Source: Saccharina japonica (lineage: Eukaryota; Sar; Phaeophyceae; Laminariales; Laminariaceae). From it: a stretch of DNA of 64,000 nucleotides. Below the pieces are notes generated by a model that saw only the letters and a program-made list of their open reading frames with translations, searched no databases and was not told the origin of the DNA. How positions within the stretch are numbered: position 1 is the stretch's first letter; every line of letters begins with the position of its first letter. The position numbers and the translations under genes are program-made. The DNA lies in the NCBI GenBank assembly GCA_008828725.1, contig MEHQ01001647.1:55831-119830 (forward strand), in the 5' to 3' direction. Below, piece after piece: positions 23,200-34,110 of the stretch.

Positions 23200-23769
23200 A
23201 TGTACTGGCTATTTAGGGTCCCAGTGTCCCAAATAAATTTACCATTCTATGATCCCCGATCCCCGATGCTGACATGCCAAATTATCTTAGGTGCAATAAA
23301 CCACGGTTGCTTCTTTGACACTCCGGTAGCGGAGGCCGATACTGCGTGTACGAACAAACCTATCCTATTCTTCTTCTCAAGTGATCTTTACAGACACTTC
23401 GGTGCCACCTCTGCCATCTCTCTCCACAGAGACAGAGCCTCGACACACGCGTCATTCTATCAGGTTATGAGCCTCAACTTTGGTCTACGCACCGGCTGGC
23501 ACCACGCAACGACGTCTCCCGGCGAGCGCGTCACGTTCTACGTTCTTTCGGAGAAACTTAAAGTTTTCCACTGCGTAGGAATACGGTTTTTGCTATATAA
23601 ATCAGAAGATTATCATCTACCCGACAGCATCGACATCGACTCTCATCATCGATTTTCATCAAGCTCGTTCAACAGGGTTACTGCAAGGAGTACTGCTTTC
23701 ACGCTTCTACGCGCGAGGCAGGTAAGGAGACTGCTGTCACGCGTTTACGCGGGTAGCACGTACGAGTAA
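23200..23769 (+). CDS. ORF of 189 codons, uncertain
   Basis: An ATG-to-TAA frame with no introns, rich in Ser, Arg and aromatic residues. I recognise no domain. Part of it (23390-23480) overlaps a dispersed repeat shared with 10040-10130, which argues against a host gene. The downstream boundary runs into the CCGGTTTT repeat tract. Confidence 0.2.
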   Translation: MYWLFRVPVSQINLPFYDPRSPMLTCQIILGAINHGCFFDTPVAEADTACTNKPILFFFSSDLYRHFGATSAISLHRDRASTHASFYQVMSLNFGLRTGWHHATTSPGERVTFYVLSEKLKVFHCVGIRFLLYKSEDYHLPDSIDIDSHHRFSSSSFNRVTARSTAFTLLRARQVRRLLSRVYAGSTYE

Positions 23770-23965
23770 TGATTTTATCCGGTTTCATCCGGTTTTCCCG
23801 TTGTATCCGGTTTTATCCGGTTTCGGTTCATCGGTTTAAATAGGCGAAATAAAAGAGTTTTTGTTTCAAAAACCGTCTACTCGTACACGCCTGCTGGGTT
23901 TCTCAAAACCGGTTTAAGGCGTTTTTGTTTTTACGGTTCCCACCTCTAATTTCACAACACGGGTC
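23766..23965. repeat. CCGGTTTT-rich remnant, probably half of a hAT-like MITE
   Basis: Contains repeated ATCCGGTTTT and AAACCGGTTTAA words like those inside the MITE at 20976-21381. It ends with ACGGTTCCCACCTCT, which resembles that element's right end. No matching left end was found, so it appears truncated. Confidence 0.4.
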
Positions 23966-24439
23966 CACTACCCCACCGTCCCTTAAAAAGGGCTACCTTC
24001 TGCTGTCCAGGGTATACACCAGGTATCACATATACGCGGGGACGTATTCATAAACAGCAATATGTACCAGAGGTACGTGTGGATATTATTATATCAGTAC
24101 TGTACTTCTATAATATGAATACGTTGTGCTGCCTCATATAATATGTATATACGATGGTATACTACAATGAATGATATCCGTTAGTTCAGTTATAGTTGAC
24201 CCGAACCGGAAATTCCACGATAAGAGTGGAAGGTGGGAGTGTGGGAGGTGGGAGCGTTTTTTCATGACGCGGGGTCATTCAAAAAGGGCCACGTACGCAC
24301 TGGAATTGCGGGAAAAAAGCGGTCGTACTCACATCTGACGTATTTACTCATTTTTATACAACATGCATTAACCAAAGCAATTTGTCAGAAAGTGGTGAAT
24401 GAAGACATGCTGTATTTACAGTAGTTGGGACCAGGGCAT

Positions 24440-24650
24440 TCACTGGTCACTAGGTGTTGCGCTGTTGCGCTGGCGCAACATGTATTGGGTCAAAATATCC
24501 GTTTGGCGCAACAGCAGTCGCCATGACGCTGGTTGCGCGCAGCGCATGACGCGTTATTGGGCGCGCAACATTTTTCGCCGCAGGCTAAACTTTGGTTGCG
24601 TGTCTATTTCTCACCGGAGGCTGCGGAGGCGAGAACATGTTTTGGGGATC
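24440..24650. repeat. Cluster of GTTGCGC / GCGCAAC palindromic words
   Basis: About ten copies of TTGCGC, GGCGCAAC and GCGCGCAAC in both orientations, in an otherwise AT-rich region. Several can pair into stems. No ends or target duplications were identified. Confidence 0.45.
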
Positions 24651-25312
24651 TTTTATCTTAATATTTAGCCGTAATTGAACTTCTTTTAGGCCCCTTGTCC
24701 TAATGGCCATAGTCGAAAACAAAAAATAGCCACCTTTTGCTGTTCGCCGTAGGCACTTATTCTTTTCGGGGCACTTTTATCTATGCCGCCGTACTCGTAC
24801 CCAAAAATGAATTAAAGGGATTTTTACTAAGTTTTTGAGGCGTATACAGTACGCGACAGCACTTAAGAATTTCCTATTTCAACTCAGCCTCGCATCTTAT
24901 TTCCTCTCCAAATTCAGCAGAAATGCTTAAATCGGACTTCTTTCTTATTGGGCGAAGAGGCGCAAAACGCCAAATTCTTTAAAAATAAATCTTTTTTTGC
25001 AAAGGCGTTCAATCCGGCCTTTTTTTCTCGAGCTGCTGTCAAGAATTTGTTGTTTCACATGGCATCCATCACTCATATTTCACAAGGCAATAATTGCAAA
25101 CACGATGAAGCTCTTCAGGACTGCAGGCCTCAAATATTATCTCTCCACCTTCAACGATTCTGCTTGAGCATTACTCGTACTTAGGGGTTAAAGCTACTCA
25201 ATCGACATGGTCTACGTTACGCACGTTGGGCGTCAATGAAAAACATTGTGTTGCAATATTTTGATTTGCAGGTTTGCAGAGGGGAAATAATTTTGTTTTG
25301 TGGAAAAAAAAA

Positions 25313-26584
25313 CATGGACTATCATGGTGCCGAAGGCACCGTGTGGGACGGGACGAGAGTGTTTAGCCCGCCGCAGTCGGAAATTGTTTGGGCTCCCGTT
25401 GTCAACAGGACGGGATCCCGTCGTCGTTTTTTCTGTTCCCGTAGTGACGGGATGGGACGGGACCATTTGCGTCTAGACGGGACGGGAACGGGACGGGAAA
25501 TGTCCACATGCTTTCTAGACGGGATGGGAACGGTACGGAAAGATGGGAGTTTTTTATTGATGGGGACGATATGGGAAACGAATATGGCTCGGATCTTTCA
25601 GACGGGATGGGATGGGACTATCACGTTTTATTGTGGGACGGGAAGCAATGGGAAAATTGCCAGTGTCAATGGGAAAGACAACGGCAAAGCCAATGGGAAA
25701 ATTGCCAGTGTCGATCGGAAAGACAGCGGGTTACCCACCACTGGGGATATGTGGGACGTTGTCAACGGGACATAGATGCTCCACGGGACGTACACCTCAC
25801 CTCCCCCACGCCTCGTTACGAACTAGTAGTAATGTCTACCGCCGTGTACACCTGCACATGCAGTAGTGGGTGTCAGATGCCGAAGCGCTGGCAATAAAAC
25901 CTGTTTAAATAAATGTTGACATTTGAATAATATGTGTACATATTTATGTATCGTATATAGTTAATCCCGTCATTTCGTTGCGAAGAGGATACATTGCGTG
26001 CAAACACGAGTCTGGAAAAAAAGACGAGATGTCAGATCTGAAATGACATGGAGCATTTAAAATTTACTCGTACCTTGCGTACGTACAACATTTGTTTTTA
26101 TAGAGACTCGTCAAACAAAAAAGGACAAAACACACATATGAATATATACAACTTAACTACGAAACTACACGTAAGTGGGAAGTACACATGGGAGATATTG
26201 GAGGTTGAGTGAGAAGCGCAAATGGGAGGAAGATGGGAACTGACAATGGTAGCAGCATGTCCACAATGGTCATGGGAGGGGTAGTACGTGCGGGGATAGT
26301 GGAACGGCAAGCAAGTGAGACGGGATAAAGTATCCTGCCAACGGGATGGGAAGTAATGGGACGGGAGAAAGTAATTGACGATGGGATGGGAAGCAAGGTG
26401 GGGACGGGAGGACGGGAGGATACTAATTCGGCCATATGGGGAGGGAATGGGTAGGAAAAACATGATGGGATGGGACGGGAGGTCGTGGACGGGAGACATT
26501 TCACGGTGGGACGGGGCGGGAATACCCGTCCCGTCCCATCCTATGTGGGAATTCCCGTCCCGTTGACTCCCATGGTAGTCCTTG
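25313..26584. mobile_element. hAT-like non-autonomous element 1
   Basis: The left end CATGGACTATCATGG matches the inverted right end CAAGGACTACCATGG at 13 of 15 positions. The flanks are AAAAAAAA and AAAAAAAT, compatible with an 8-bp duplication, but in a poly-A context this is weak. Inside the left end is GGTGCCGAAGGCACCG, also found inside element 2 at 34119. The body is packed with ACGGGATGGGAC-type words reading one way on the left and continuing on the right, and it ends with the inverted CCCGTCCC words. No transposase frame is present. The ORFs on both strands simply read through the GGGAC words. Confidence 0.65.
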
Positions 26585-27039
26585 AAAAAAATGGATTTTG
26601 TTTGGCGGAAAAAAAATCAAAAACGTCGCCTCTTATAACGGTTTGAAGCGAAGAGGCGGCTGGTTGCTGGGGGCCTGATGTGGCCTTGGGGGATGTTTGG
26701 GCAATGTATTATTTTTCAAGGGTGCAGTGTATTCAGCGAGATTCTTACCTGCCGACCCCCTTCTACTTCCCAATTTCTAATTCTCATTGTCCTCTTCGAT
26801 TTAAGCACAAATGCTTACCTGTAAATTATTTATTTTCCGTAAATCCCAGCCTGACATTCTTAACTGCCAGATTCTTAAGTGCTGTCGCGTACTGTATTCG
26901 TGCATAGATCACGTCGTGCGCAACAGACGCCGAGCCACTAATGAATCCCCTAGTAGGCACCGCCGTTTCACCGCACCGGAATACAAGTGCTGTTTCCTTT
27001 CGCTTTTTCTCCTATTTTGTTTTTTTGCTTCTACGTAGC
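26585..27039. other. Spacer, nothing recognised
   Basis: AT- and pyrimidine-rich sequence leading into the R1 repeat cluster. No gene seen. Confidence 0.35.
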
Positions 27040-27270
27040 TGGATTTCTAGGAGTGTAGGTCGTGGCTGTCGTATATGTGTGCGTGTTCTTCACATTAAAG
27101 CGTCCTTTCGACCCGTCGACATACAGCACATTCAGTGCCGGTGCCGATCATTCATCGTAAAGGAAGGTTTAATGTGAAGAACACACACACACATCGTAGA
27201 GAGATACCCTGGTACCAATTATGTGGTCATAAAACCACGAAACAGATATATTACGCTGCAATTGCTTTTT
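27040..27270. repeat. R1 repeat family, composite copy
   Basis: Contains the R1 terminal words facing each other: CTTCACATTAAAGCGTCC near 27090 and GGTTTAATGTGAAGAACAC near 27166, with ACCCGTCGACAT and a CAGTGCCGGTGCCGAT block between. It is followed by TATGTGGTCATAAAACCAC, also present near 39155. The head-to-head ends suggest either a short palindromic element or two fused copies. Confidence 0.5.
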
Positions 27271-27425
27271 GCTTTTTGCCTTGTTTCTCCCTTTGTTCCC
27301 GCCCTATTATCTATGCCGGTGTCTTCCTCTTCTTCGAGTCGCCTCGCCCGTGCATCGGTTCTCTGTTCTTCTTGGGTGCGTGTGCTTTTCTTCTCCTACT
27401 GTAGGGCGCTTCTGTCTCCCTGCGT

Positions 27426-28530
27426 CATTTGTATACGTACTGTTTCATTTAATAGTTCGTTATTTATTGTATTTTTGTTCTTATTCTGGGTTCGGCTCGT
27501 GTCGTTGTGTTCTCGTATCCGGTACGGTAGCATCCCACTTGCTTTACCCATTATTTTGCGTTTATTTTGTTTTGGTGCTTATTCTCTGTCTCACAGTCTG
27601 TGACCACATATTTTGTATTTCTCTAGGATTAGGAATCGGGACAGAAACTGGGTGTACTGATGTGGTTGGGTAGAACGAACGGGAAGATCACACACACACA
27701 ATACAGTAGTAGTAAGCAGAGCAGACACCAATGCAATGCCATATATTACAGGCACGACCCACCCTGCTGGCAACCCAGCTGCGTGAAAGAGAAAAAAAGA
27801 AAAGAAAAGGCGAAAAGGGAAGAATTCAGACTAACAAAAAAACAAATCAGATCAACAAACAAACAAACCAACAAACACAAACGACAACAAAAGACTGAAG
27901 AAAGAAAGTGTCGTGCTTCTCCCGGAGGAGATTCGACAGAAATAAAATAAAAACAACGTAAACAGAGCAAGACTAAGAACGAAATGAAACGATATGCAAC
28001 CGAAGCCCACCAAAAGCACCTTCCACGCATCCGAGGCAGGTTTGTACCCGTAGTACAGACAGGTACTACCAGCTAGTCGGTCTGGTACCTTGCTACCCTG
28101 TCTGCAGTCTCCTTCCTGCTTTCGTCGGCCGCGGTTTGCTTACGAACCGTCCGCCCCCGCCGTCCCCATTTTCTTGGGCGCCACCCTTACAACGGATGTG
28201 CGGCGCTTGCTACTCATTTCCGTTTCGACTTCGTGCCACACACGTCATACAGGAATAAGAGGAGGTGACATTTGTATTCTGTTTCATTTCAGAATTTTGT
28301 TTTTTATTTGTCTTTCTGTTCTTATTTTTTGGTTCGGCTCGTGTCGCTGTGTTCTCGTACCCGGTACGTTACGCATCTCACTTGCTTTACCCATTAATTT
28401 GCGTTTATTTTGTTTTGGTTTTTCTCTGTTTCACAGTCTGTGACCACAGAATTTGTATCTCTCTAGGACTGGGAATCAGGACAGGCACTAGGTGTACTGA
28501 TGTGGTTGAGTAGAAAGAACGGGTTTAATG
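27426..28530 (+). repeat. Direct repeat pair flanking an R1 body
   Basis: 27426-27690 and 28268-28530 are the same 265-bp sequence at roughly 85 percent identity. Both contain TTCGGCTCGTGTCG, TGCTTTACCCATTA, CACAGTCTGTGACCACA and GGTGTACTGATGTGGTTG, at a constant offset of about 840 bp. Between them (27690-28180) lies an R1 body: CAATGCAATGCC, GACAGGCACGACC, an AAAC-rich run, then AAAGTGTCGTGCTTCTCCCG. The arrangement looks like a repeat unit with terminal direct repeats, in the manner of a small LTR element without coding sequence, but the ends were not confirmed. Confidence 0.55.
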
Positions 28531-28597
28531 TGAAGACAACAACAATAACAACAACAACAACAAAAATCAAAATGAACGTGTACCTATAATAATACGT

Positions 28598-28860
28598 AGC
28601 TAAACATTCCAAGAAAACCTAAGAAAATACGGAAGGACGAGGAAAACAAAGGCAAAGGCGACCACGGCGAAATAAAATAAAATAAAATAATGGCATTGCA
28701 TTGATTGTCTGCTCTGCTTTGCATTCCAACGTACTACTGTTTTTAGTATATCTGTTGTGCCGTAGTTTCGAGACAACGTATATATGAAGAATCGGCACGA
28801 ACACTGGGCGTGCCGGATGTCGACGGGTTGAAAGGACGGTTTAATGTGACGAACGCTTAC
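28598..28860 (+). repeat. R1 repeat family copy
   Basis: Runs from GTAGCTAAACATTCC through AATGGCATTGCATTG to GTCGACGGGTTGAAAGGACG and TTTAATGTGACGAACG. Its left third is found inverted at 32842-32935, and its right third matches 33610-33690. Confidence 0.6.
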
Positions 28861-29246
28861 AACCATTGAACCTTGCACTGTACCGTAATGTACCGACATA
28901 TAATGAACGTATATACTGCATATTTATACCAAAACGCTGATTTGTTTTTGGGACAGAGTCCATGTCGACGTGTTCAGCATCTCAATTTTGTTTGTTTGTT
29001 TGTTTGTTTTTTCCCATCCCATTTATTATCTTCGCATTTCCGTCTCTCCCTCCCTAGTCGTAACTCAGACCCGGGGTCACAAAGTAGGCTCCTCTCCCTC
29101 CTCCCCCACTACGGTTCTTGCCTTCATTTTATCGCGCAGAGGGTTCAGCCTTCCCAACGCTCGTCGACTTTCATCGAATTTTGCTAACTCCCGCTCTAGC
29201 GCTTTCTGCTAGTCAAGATATTTTTGCGAGAAAAAGTGCCTAAGAG

Positions 29247-29327
29247 CATGCACTCGGCGGGGCTCGAACTCGCTTTCTTGACGCTTACAGGCTTCGTGGT
29301 TACCTGCTAGCCCACCGGGGCGACCGG
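29247..29327 (-). repeat. tRNA-related sequence, possible SINE head
   Basis: On the minus strand, GTTCGAGCC fits the Pol III B-box consensus exactly. TGGGCTAGCAGG lies about 47 nt upstream and fits the A-box except at one position. A T5 run follows about 25 nt downstream. The T-arm folds with one mismatch and a GTGG/CCAC D-stem is present, but the acceptor arms do not pair. It is therefore not a working tRNA; a tRNA-derived SINE or tRNA relic fits better. No second copy was found in this window. Confidence 0.4.
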
Positions 29328-29499
29328 CTTATATACCTTTGAACAACTGTAAACGTTTCTTGAATTATTGCTGCTCATAAGTTGGGCTGATACATAAGAA
29401 CGCCGCGGGAGTTTTAAAAGGCGAAATAGGCCGAAGCCACGAGAAACATAGCGCCCCAACTAAAACCGGTGGAAGGAGGGGAATAACGGTTGGAGAGAG

Positions 29500-29670
29500 G
29501 GCGTGGAAGGGCCGAGGGAGGGAGAGATTATGCTTACTGCATTGCACAGCAGTAGTATGCATGCGCCATAGTTCTGTAGCCACATAACTAGTAGGATAAG
29601 CACGGACACTGTGGGTCTGCTGCTTGTCGACGGGTACAAAGGACGGTTTAATGTCAACAAAAAGAGGAAG
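29500..29670 (+). repeat. R1 repeat family copy
   Basis: Contains CTTACTGCATTGCA, then CCACATAACTAGTAGG, GACACTGTGGGTCTGCTG, GTCGACGGGTACAAAGGACG and TTTAATGTCAAC, in the same order as the right end of the copy at 33490-33690. Confidence 0.55.
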
Positions 29671-30530
29671 GATGATATGTACTACATACTGCTGCTGTAC
29701 AATGGACGTTGTTGGTGTATAGGGGGCCTCTTGCCGCAAACGCACTAAGGTTCCTTAACAGGGGCTTGTTACTGTACCTGGTAAACACCGGGCATCATAT
29801 ATACGTACTAAACGTACTTATATACCGCAATCTCACGAAATTGCAGTTGCGTTGGGGGAGCGCTTTTCTTCTCCGCAGGGTCTGTTTATGAGGGCCACAT
29901 ATGAATCAAAAGTTGTAATCCCGAAGACACACAAATAATTTCATTCAACGCACGGTGTTAACGTTGTCCCCTAGCCTCCGCAGCCAGGTAAGGCGAGTTC
30001 AGACCACACCAGCGTATACACGAAAGTTCGTCTATCTGGCAATTTGTCATTGAACCGACATGCACGCAAGACGCCAAAAGGCCGACCGTTTGACCGCGAG
30101 GTGTTTATGTCCGACGGAAACTGCCGTGCGTGAGCGAGTAGTTGCGAGGGTCATTTTCCACTTTTAACCAACCTTCCCAACCACACAACATTGTTGGTGT
30201 GGTTACTCTGTTCACTTCAACCATCGTTTATTCGGTAAAAGCCGAGGTATCACCCACACCACCCCAGCCACCCAAGCGTGGATGGTGTGAGTCGGCCGAA
30301 ACCTCGGCTGCCTTCAAAATTGCATAGACCGCGAGGGAAGATGCGCGACAGTAGCACTTGCGCGCTCACCCCCGGGATAGTACCGCGTGGAAGACACTGA
30401 GGAACGCGTGTGTGAACCTGCAGGATGTGATCGCTGTAGGAGTACATCCGTATTATTAAGAGTATATATCCGAAACCGAGAGACTCCTAGCCCATAACGA
30501 CCAGCGTGGCTTCCACAGGCACCTTATGAT
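29671..30530. other. Spacer, nothing recognised
   Basis: No gene or repeat partner recognised. The left end of the LINE copy lies somewhere between 30440 and 30560. Confidence 0.35.
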
Positions 30531-30539
30531 CACTGCTGT

Positions 30540-32470
30540 AGGGTTGAAGGGCAAGAAAGCGCGAAGCGAGCAGTTAATTAGGGTCCAGGATGGCACGCTG
30601 CTACGAGATAAAGTCCGAAGTCGTGAACGGTGAATGCGAGCCTTCCACAAACTCTTGAACACGAAATCGCTGGAACGTGATACCACTATCATCGACCCAT
30701 TGCCATTACGACGGCTTTAACAATCGCTTGGCGGCGAACGATCTGAGGACGAGATGATGAGAGCCATTAGGTCAATAACCAACTGGAAATCGGTAGGAGC
30801 AGACGACCTGCCGGCCGAACTACTTAAACTCGATCACCCCGACTTCATCCAGTGCCTTCACAACATCCTTGTCAATGTTTGGATAACGGGAGAAGTCCTC
30901 CAACAGTGGAAAGACGCGGTCATCAAGGTACTTTACAGAAAGAAGGACCGAATGGGTTGCAACAACTACAGGGGGACTTCGATTGTTGCCCATGCAGGCA
31001 AAGTGTTGCTGAAAACCACCGCATTTCTCGTTAGCAACTACTGCGCGGACCGAGGCATATCTCCTGAAGGACAGTGCGGTTTTCGTCCTACACGATAAAC
31101 AGTTGACATGTTGTTCGTCGTGCGACGATTACAAAACCTCGGACGAGAAAGATAAACCCCCTTGTACATGTGCTTCATTGATGTACATAACGCATACGAC
31201 TCTGTCGACCGCGAGCTGCTGTGGTAGGTGCATGAGAACGTCGCAACACCAACCAAGATGCCTACAATAATCCGCCAGTTCCACGACGGCATAAAGGCGT
31301 GTTTGCGTACGAACAGAGGATGGTGAGCACTCAGATTGGTTTAATGCTACGCAAGGGCTACCAATAGGCTGCGATATGTCGCCGGGTGCTGTTTGACGTG
31401 TTCTTCGCTGCTGTGATACATGCTGTTCTCGTACGCTTCAGCGAAGATGAAGGCATCATGAGGAATTTGGTCAACCTCGAAGAAGATGTAGTGGAAATAA
31501 ACGAGTTGATATTGGCATGAGTGCAACGGGTTATACGCCTATGATGCAGTAATTGTCTCGACGTCGGCGGAGGGACTCGCGAAATGATGGCAGTCATCGT
31601 GACTGTCTTCGAAGCAGCGGGCCTCACGGTTCCGGGAAAGGATACGGCGACGATGCTTTGACGCACACGGGACCAGACACCCCCTTCTCCACCGCTCATT
31701 ATCGAAGCAGCGTGTCAGACGTATACACAAACGACTCAGTTGTTATACCTCGGCGGCATTACCCACGAAGACGCTGACATCTCACTCGAATTCGAACGAC
31801 GGATCCGTCTCATGCGGGCATGCTTCAAACGATTCGGACCAGAGGTGTACGACATGAAGACGGTACCACTTGGTCTGAAAGTACGCATTTTAAAGGCCGA
31901 GGTGATTGAGGCCCTGCTGTACGGATGTGTGACGTGGAATGGCCGTGCACAACACTTCGCCAGGCTCCGATCGGTACACCACCAGGCCCTCCTGTGTTTC
32001 ATTGCCTTCCAGCGTCGACAGCGTGGCGACTACAGAACCCTATCGTACGCTAAGTCTCTCAATCAGACACGATGCGAGAGCATCGAAATGACGATGTGTA
32101 AACGGCGGCTGTTCTTTGCGGGGGACGTGGCACGGCAACACAAGGGACGACCACCCAGTCGAGTGATGTTCGGGACAAAGACGGGCGGGGGGGTACACAG
32201 ACCCGGCGGACAGCCAAAGACTTAACATCAAAGGCTTGTGGAAGACATCAAGGTGGTTCGAGCCATCGAGGAATCCATGACACAGTCCGCGTTGGGGTTT
32301 GGAGTAGAGACCGCAATGTGGACCGTTGAAGCAAATAAGGCGGGCAAGTGGTACAGTGGGGTCCTCGAAGCAGTTGAATGGTGCATGGCCAGATATGAGG
32401 TGGACATGAGTAGACAGCGCCACGTATCCGTTGCGGGTGCTGCACAAGGGAATTGGAAGGGGGTGGGTCA
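30540..32470 (+). pseudogene. Decayed LINE reverse transcriptase, longer copy
   Basis: In order along the plus strand: the pre-RT segment IRVQDGTLLRDKV (about 30575), a segment with [17 protein letters not shown] (30754-31098), [15 protein letters not shown], then in other frames FIDVHNAYDSVDRELLW (about 31170), the catalytic loop reduced to YAYDAVIVS (Asp to Tyr, about 31535), and after 31740 LYLGGITHEDADIS, ILKAEVIEALLYGCVTW and later helices to about 32440. At least five stops or frame changes interrupt it. It includes more of the RT N-terminus than the copy at 18600 and is clearly more decayed. The endonuclease is absent. Confidence 0.8.
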
Positions 32471-32841
32471 ACAGCCGCAACGAAACATATATTTTAGCGT
32501 GGGAAGGAGACAACCGATAGGGTGGCAAGGTACCAAGCCGACTAGTACGTACAACTCATCTAGACTACCCGTACCGCGCACCTCGGTTGTGGCTGCTTCG
32601 AACGACGCCCTGCTGTGTGTTTGGTTCCGTTATCCTTTTATTTGTTGTGCCTCTCGTCCTTATCCGTGATAAGAAATATGTAATACTTGGCTTGGTGGGT
32701 GGAGAGGCCGGTACGTTTCCTGCTATTTTCTCTAGCGGTCTTCCGTTCATATATATTAAGTATAGTTTCTCTGTGTATTGCCTGTCGCATCGCCTCCATG
32801 AAGGCACGACAGCGATGCTACAACTCCTCGGATTATTATGT

Positions 32842-33690
32842 TTTATACTTAGTTTTATTTGGCGTTGTCGCTTTTCACTTTGTTTTTTTGTCCTTCCGTA
32901 TCTTCTTAGGTGTTCTTCGTTTGTTTAGCTACGTACGTACGTAATCATTTTATATTTGCTATTCCCTCGTCTCTTTCCTGTTTATCGTGTGTGGCATTAA
33001 GACGAAACGTAACTGGTAAAGAAGCGCCGCGCAGCCGTTGTTCGGGTGGCGTCCAAGGGGATGGAGACGGGGGGGCGGACGGTTCGGAGGGAAACCGCGG
33101 CTGACGATAACAGGAAGGAAACGACAGAGGAGGTAGCAAGGTACCAAACCGACAAGCTGGTAAAACCTATCTGTACATCTGTACTACAGGTACATACCTA
33201 CCTCTGACCTCTGGGAGGTGCGTTTGGTGTGCTTCGGTTGCCTATCTTTCCCTTTCGTTCTTACCGCAGTATTGCTCTGTTTACATTGTTATCATTTATT
33301 TTTCGTTGCATGATATGACATCTACTCCGGGAGAAGCACGGCACTTGTTTATTTGCCTTTTGTTATCGTTTCTGTTTGTTTGTTGATCTGTTTCAGTCTG
33401 TTCGTTTGTTTTTTCGTTTGTTTTTACCCATTATGATTTATTAATGCTTCCCTTTCCGCTGTTCGCTTTTTCTTTTCTTTTTCACGCACCTAGGTTGCTG
33501 GCAGGGTAGGGCGTGCCTGTCGTATATACGGCATTGCATTGTCTGCTCTGCTTACTGCATTGCAGCGTAGTATTTATGTGTCGTGGTTTTGTGATCACAT
33601 AACTGTTATCTCTCTAGTATGAAGAATCGGCACAGATACTGGGTGTGCTGTATGTCGACGGGTATAAAGGACGATATAATGTGAAGATCA
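32842..33690 (-). repeat. R1 repeat family, long copy in reverse orientation
   Basis: Read on the minus strand it repeats the body seen at 27690-28180: the CAGGCACG block, a CAAA-rich run (here TTTG, about 33365-33425), CGTGCTTCTCCCGGAG (inverted near 33330) and the CCGCCCCC-rich tail near 33070. The right end, GTCGACGGGTATAAAGGACG with ATAATGTGAAGATCACAC, is at 33652-33690. 32842-32935 is the inverse of 28598-28690. Confidence 0.6.
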
Positions 33691-33699
33691 CACACACGG

Positions 33700-34110
33700 C
33701 CTTGTCCCATGGAACTTATTATCACTCCGGCCTGCAACGGCGCGGCGCTGTCGCGGCAATTTCTGCGCCGATTTCGTCCGGTCAAACCTTGCCTCACGAT
33801 ATGTGCAAGTGGGCCCGTCGCCTGTCTCGCGGTAGCCTAGCCATGATGTTCGTCTCTCGATCGGCCCTTCGACAATCGTCGTTTACAAACAGCAAATAAA
33901 TGCTATCTATCGTGTCCGATAATATTATGCAGGATTCAATTTTCATGGTCAAAATCACGATCTGCTGTCCATAGAGTAAAATAAACGTTGGAGTCTGTTG
34001 GTTGTAGTTTGGATATATAGAGTCAGATTCGTCGTAGACTTCTGAGGAGCTATATATGGATGGTGGCTTTCATGATATGGCGGACAGACTCCGGCAGATT
34101 AAGTGACGGG
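33700..34110. other. Spacer, nothing recognised
   Basis: No gene seen. A short GC-richer stretch at 33725-33880 has an 84-codon frame without recognisable features. Confidence 0.35.
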
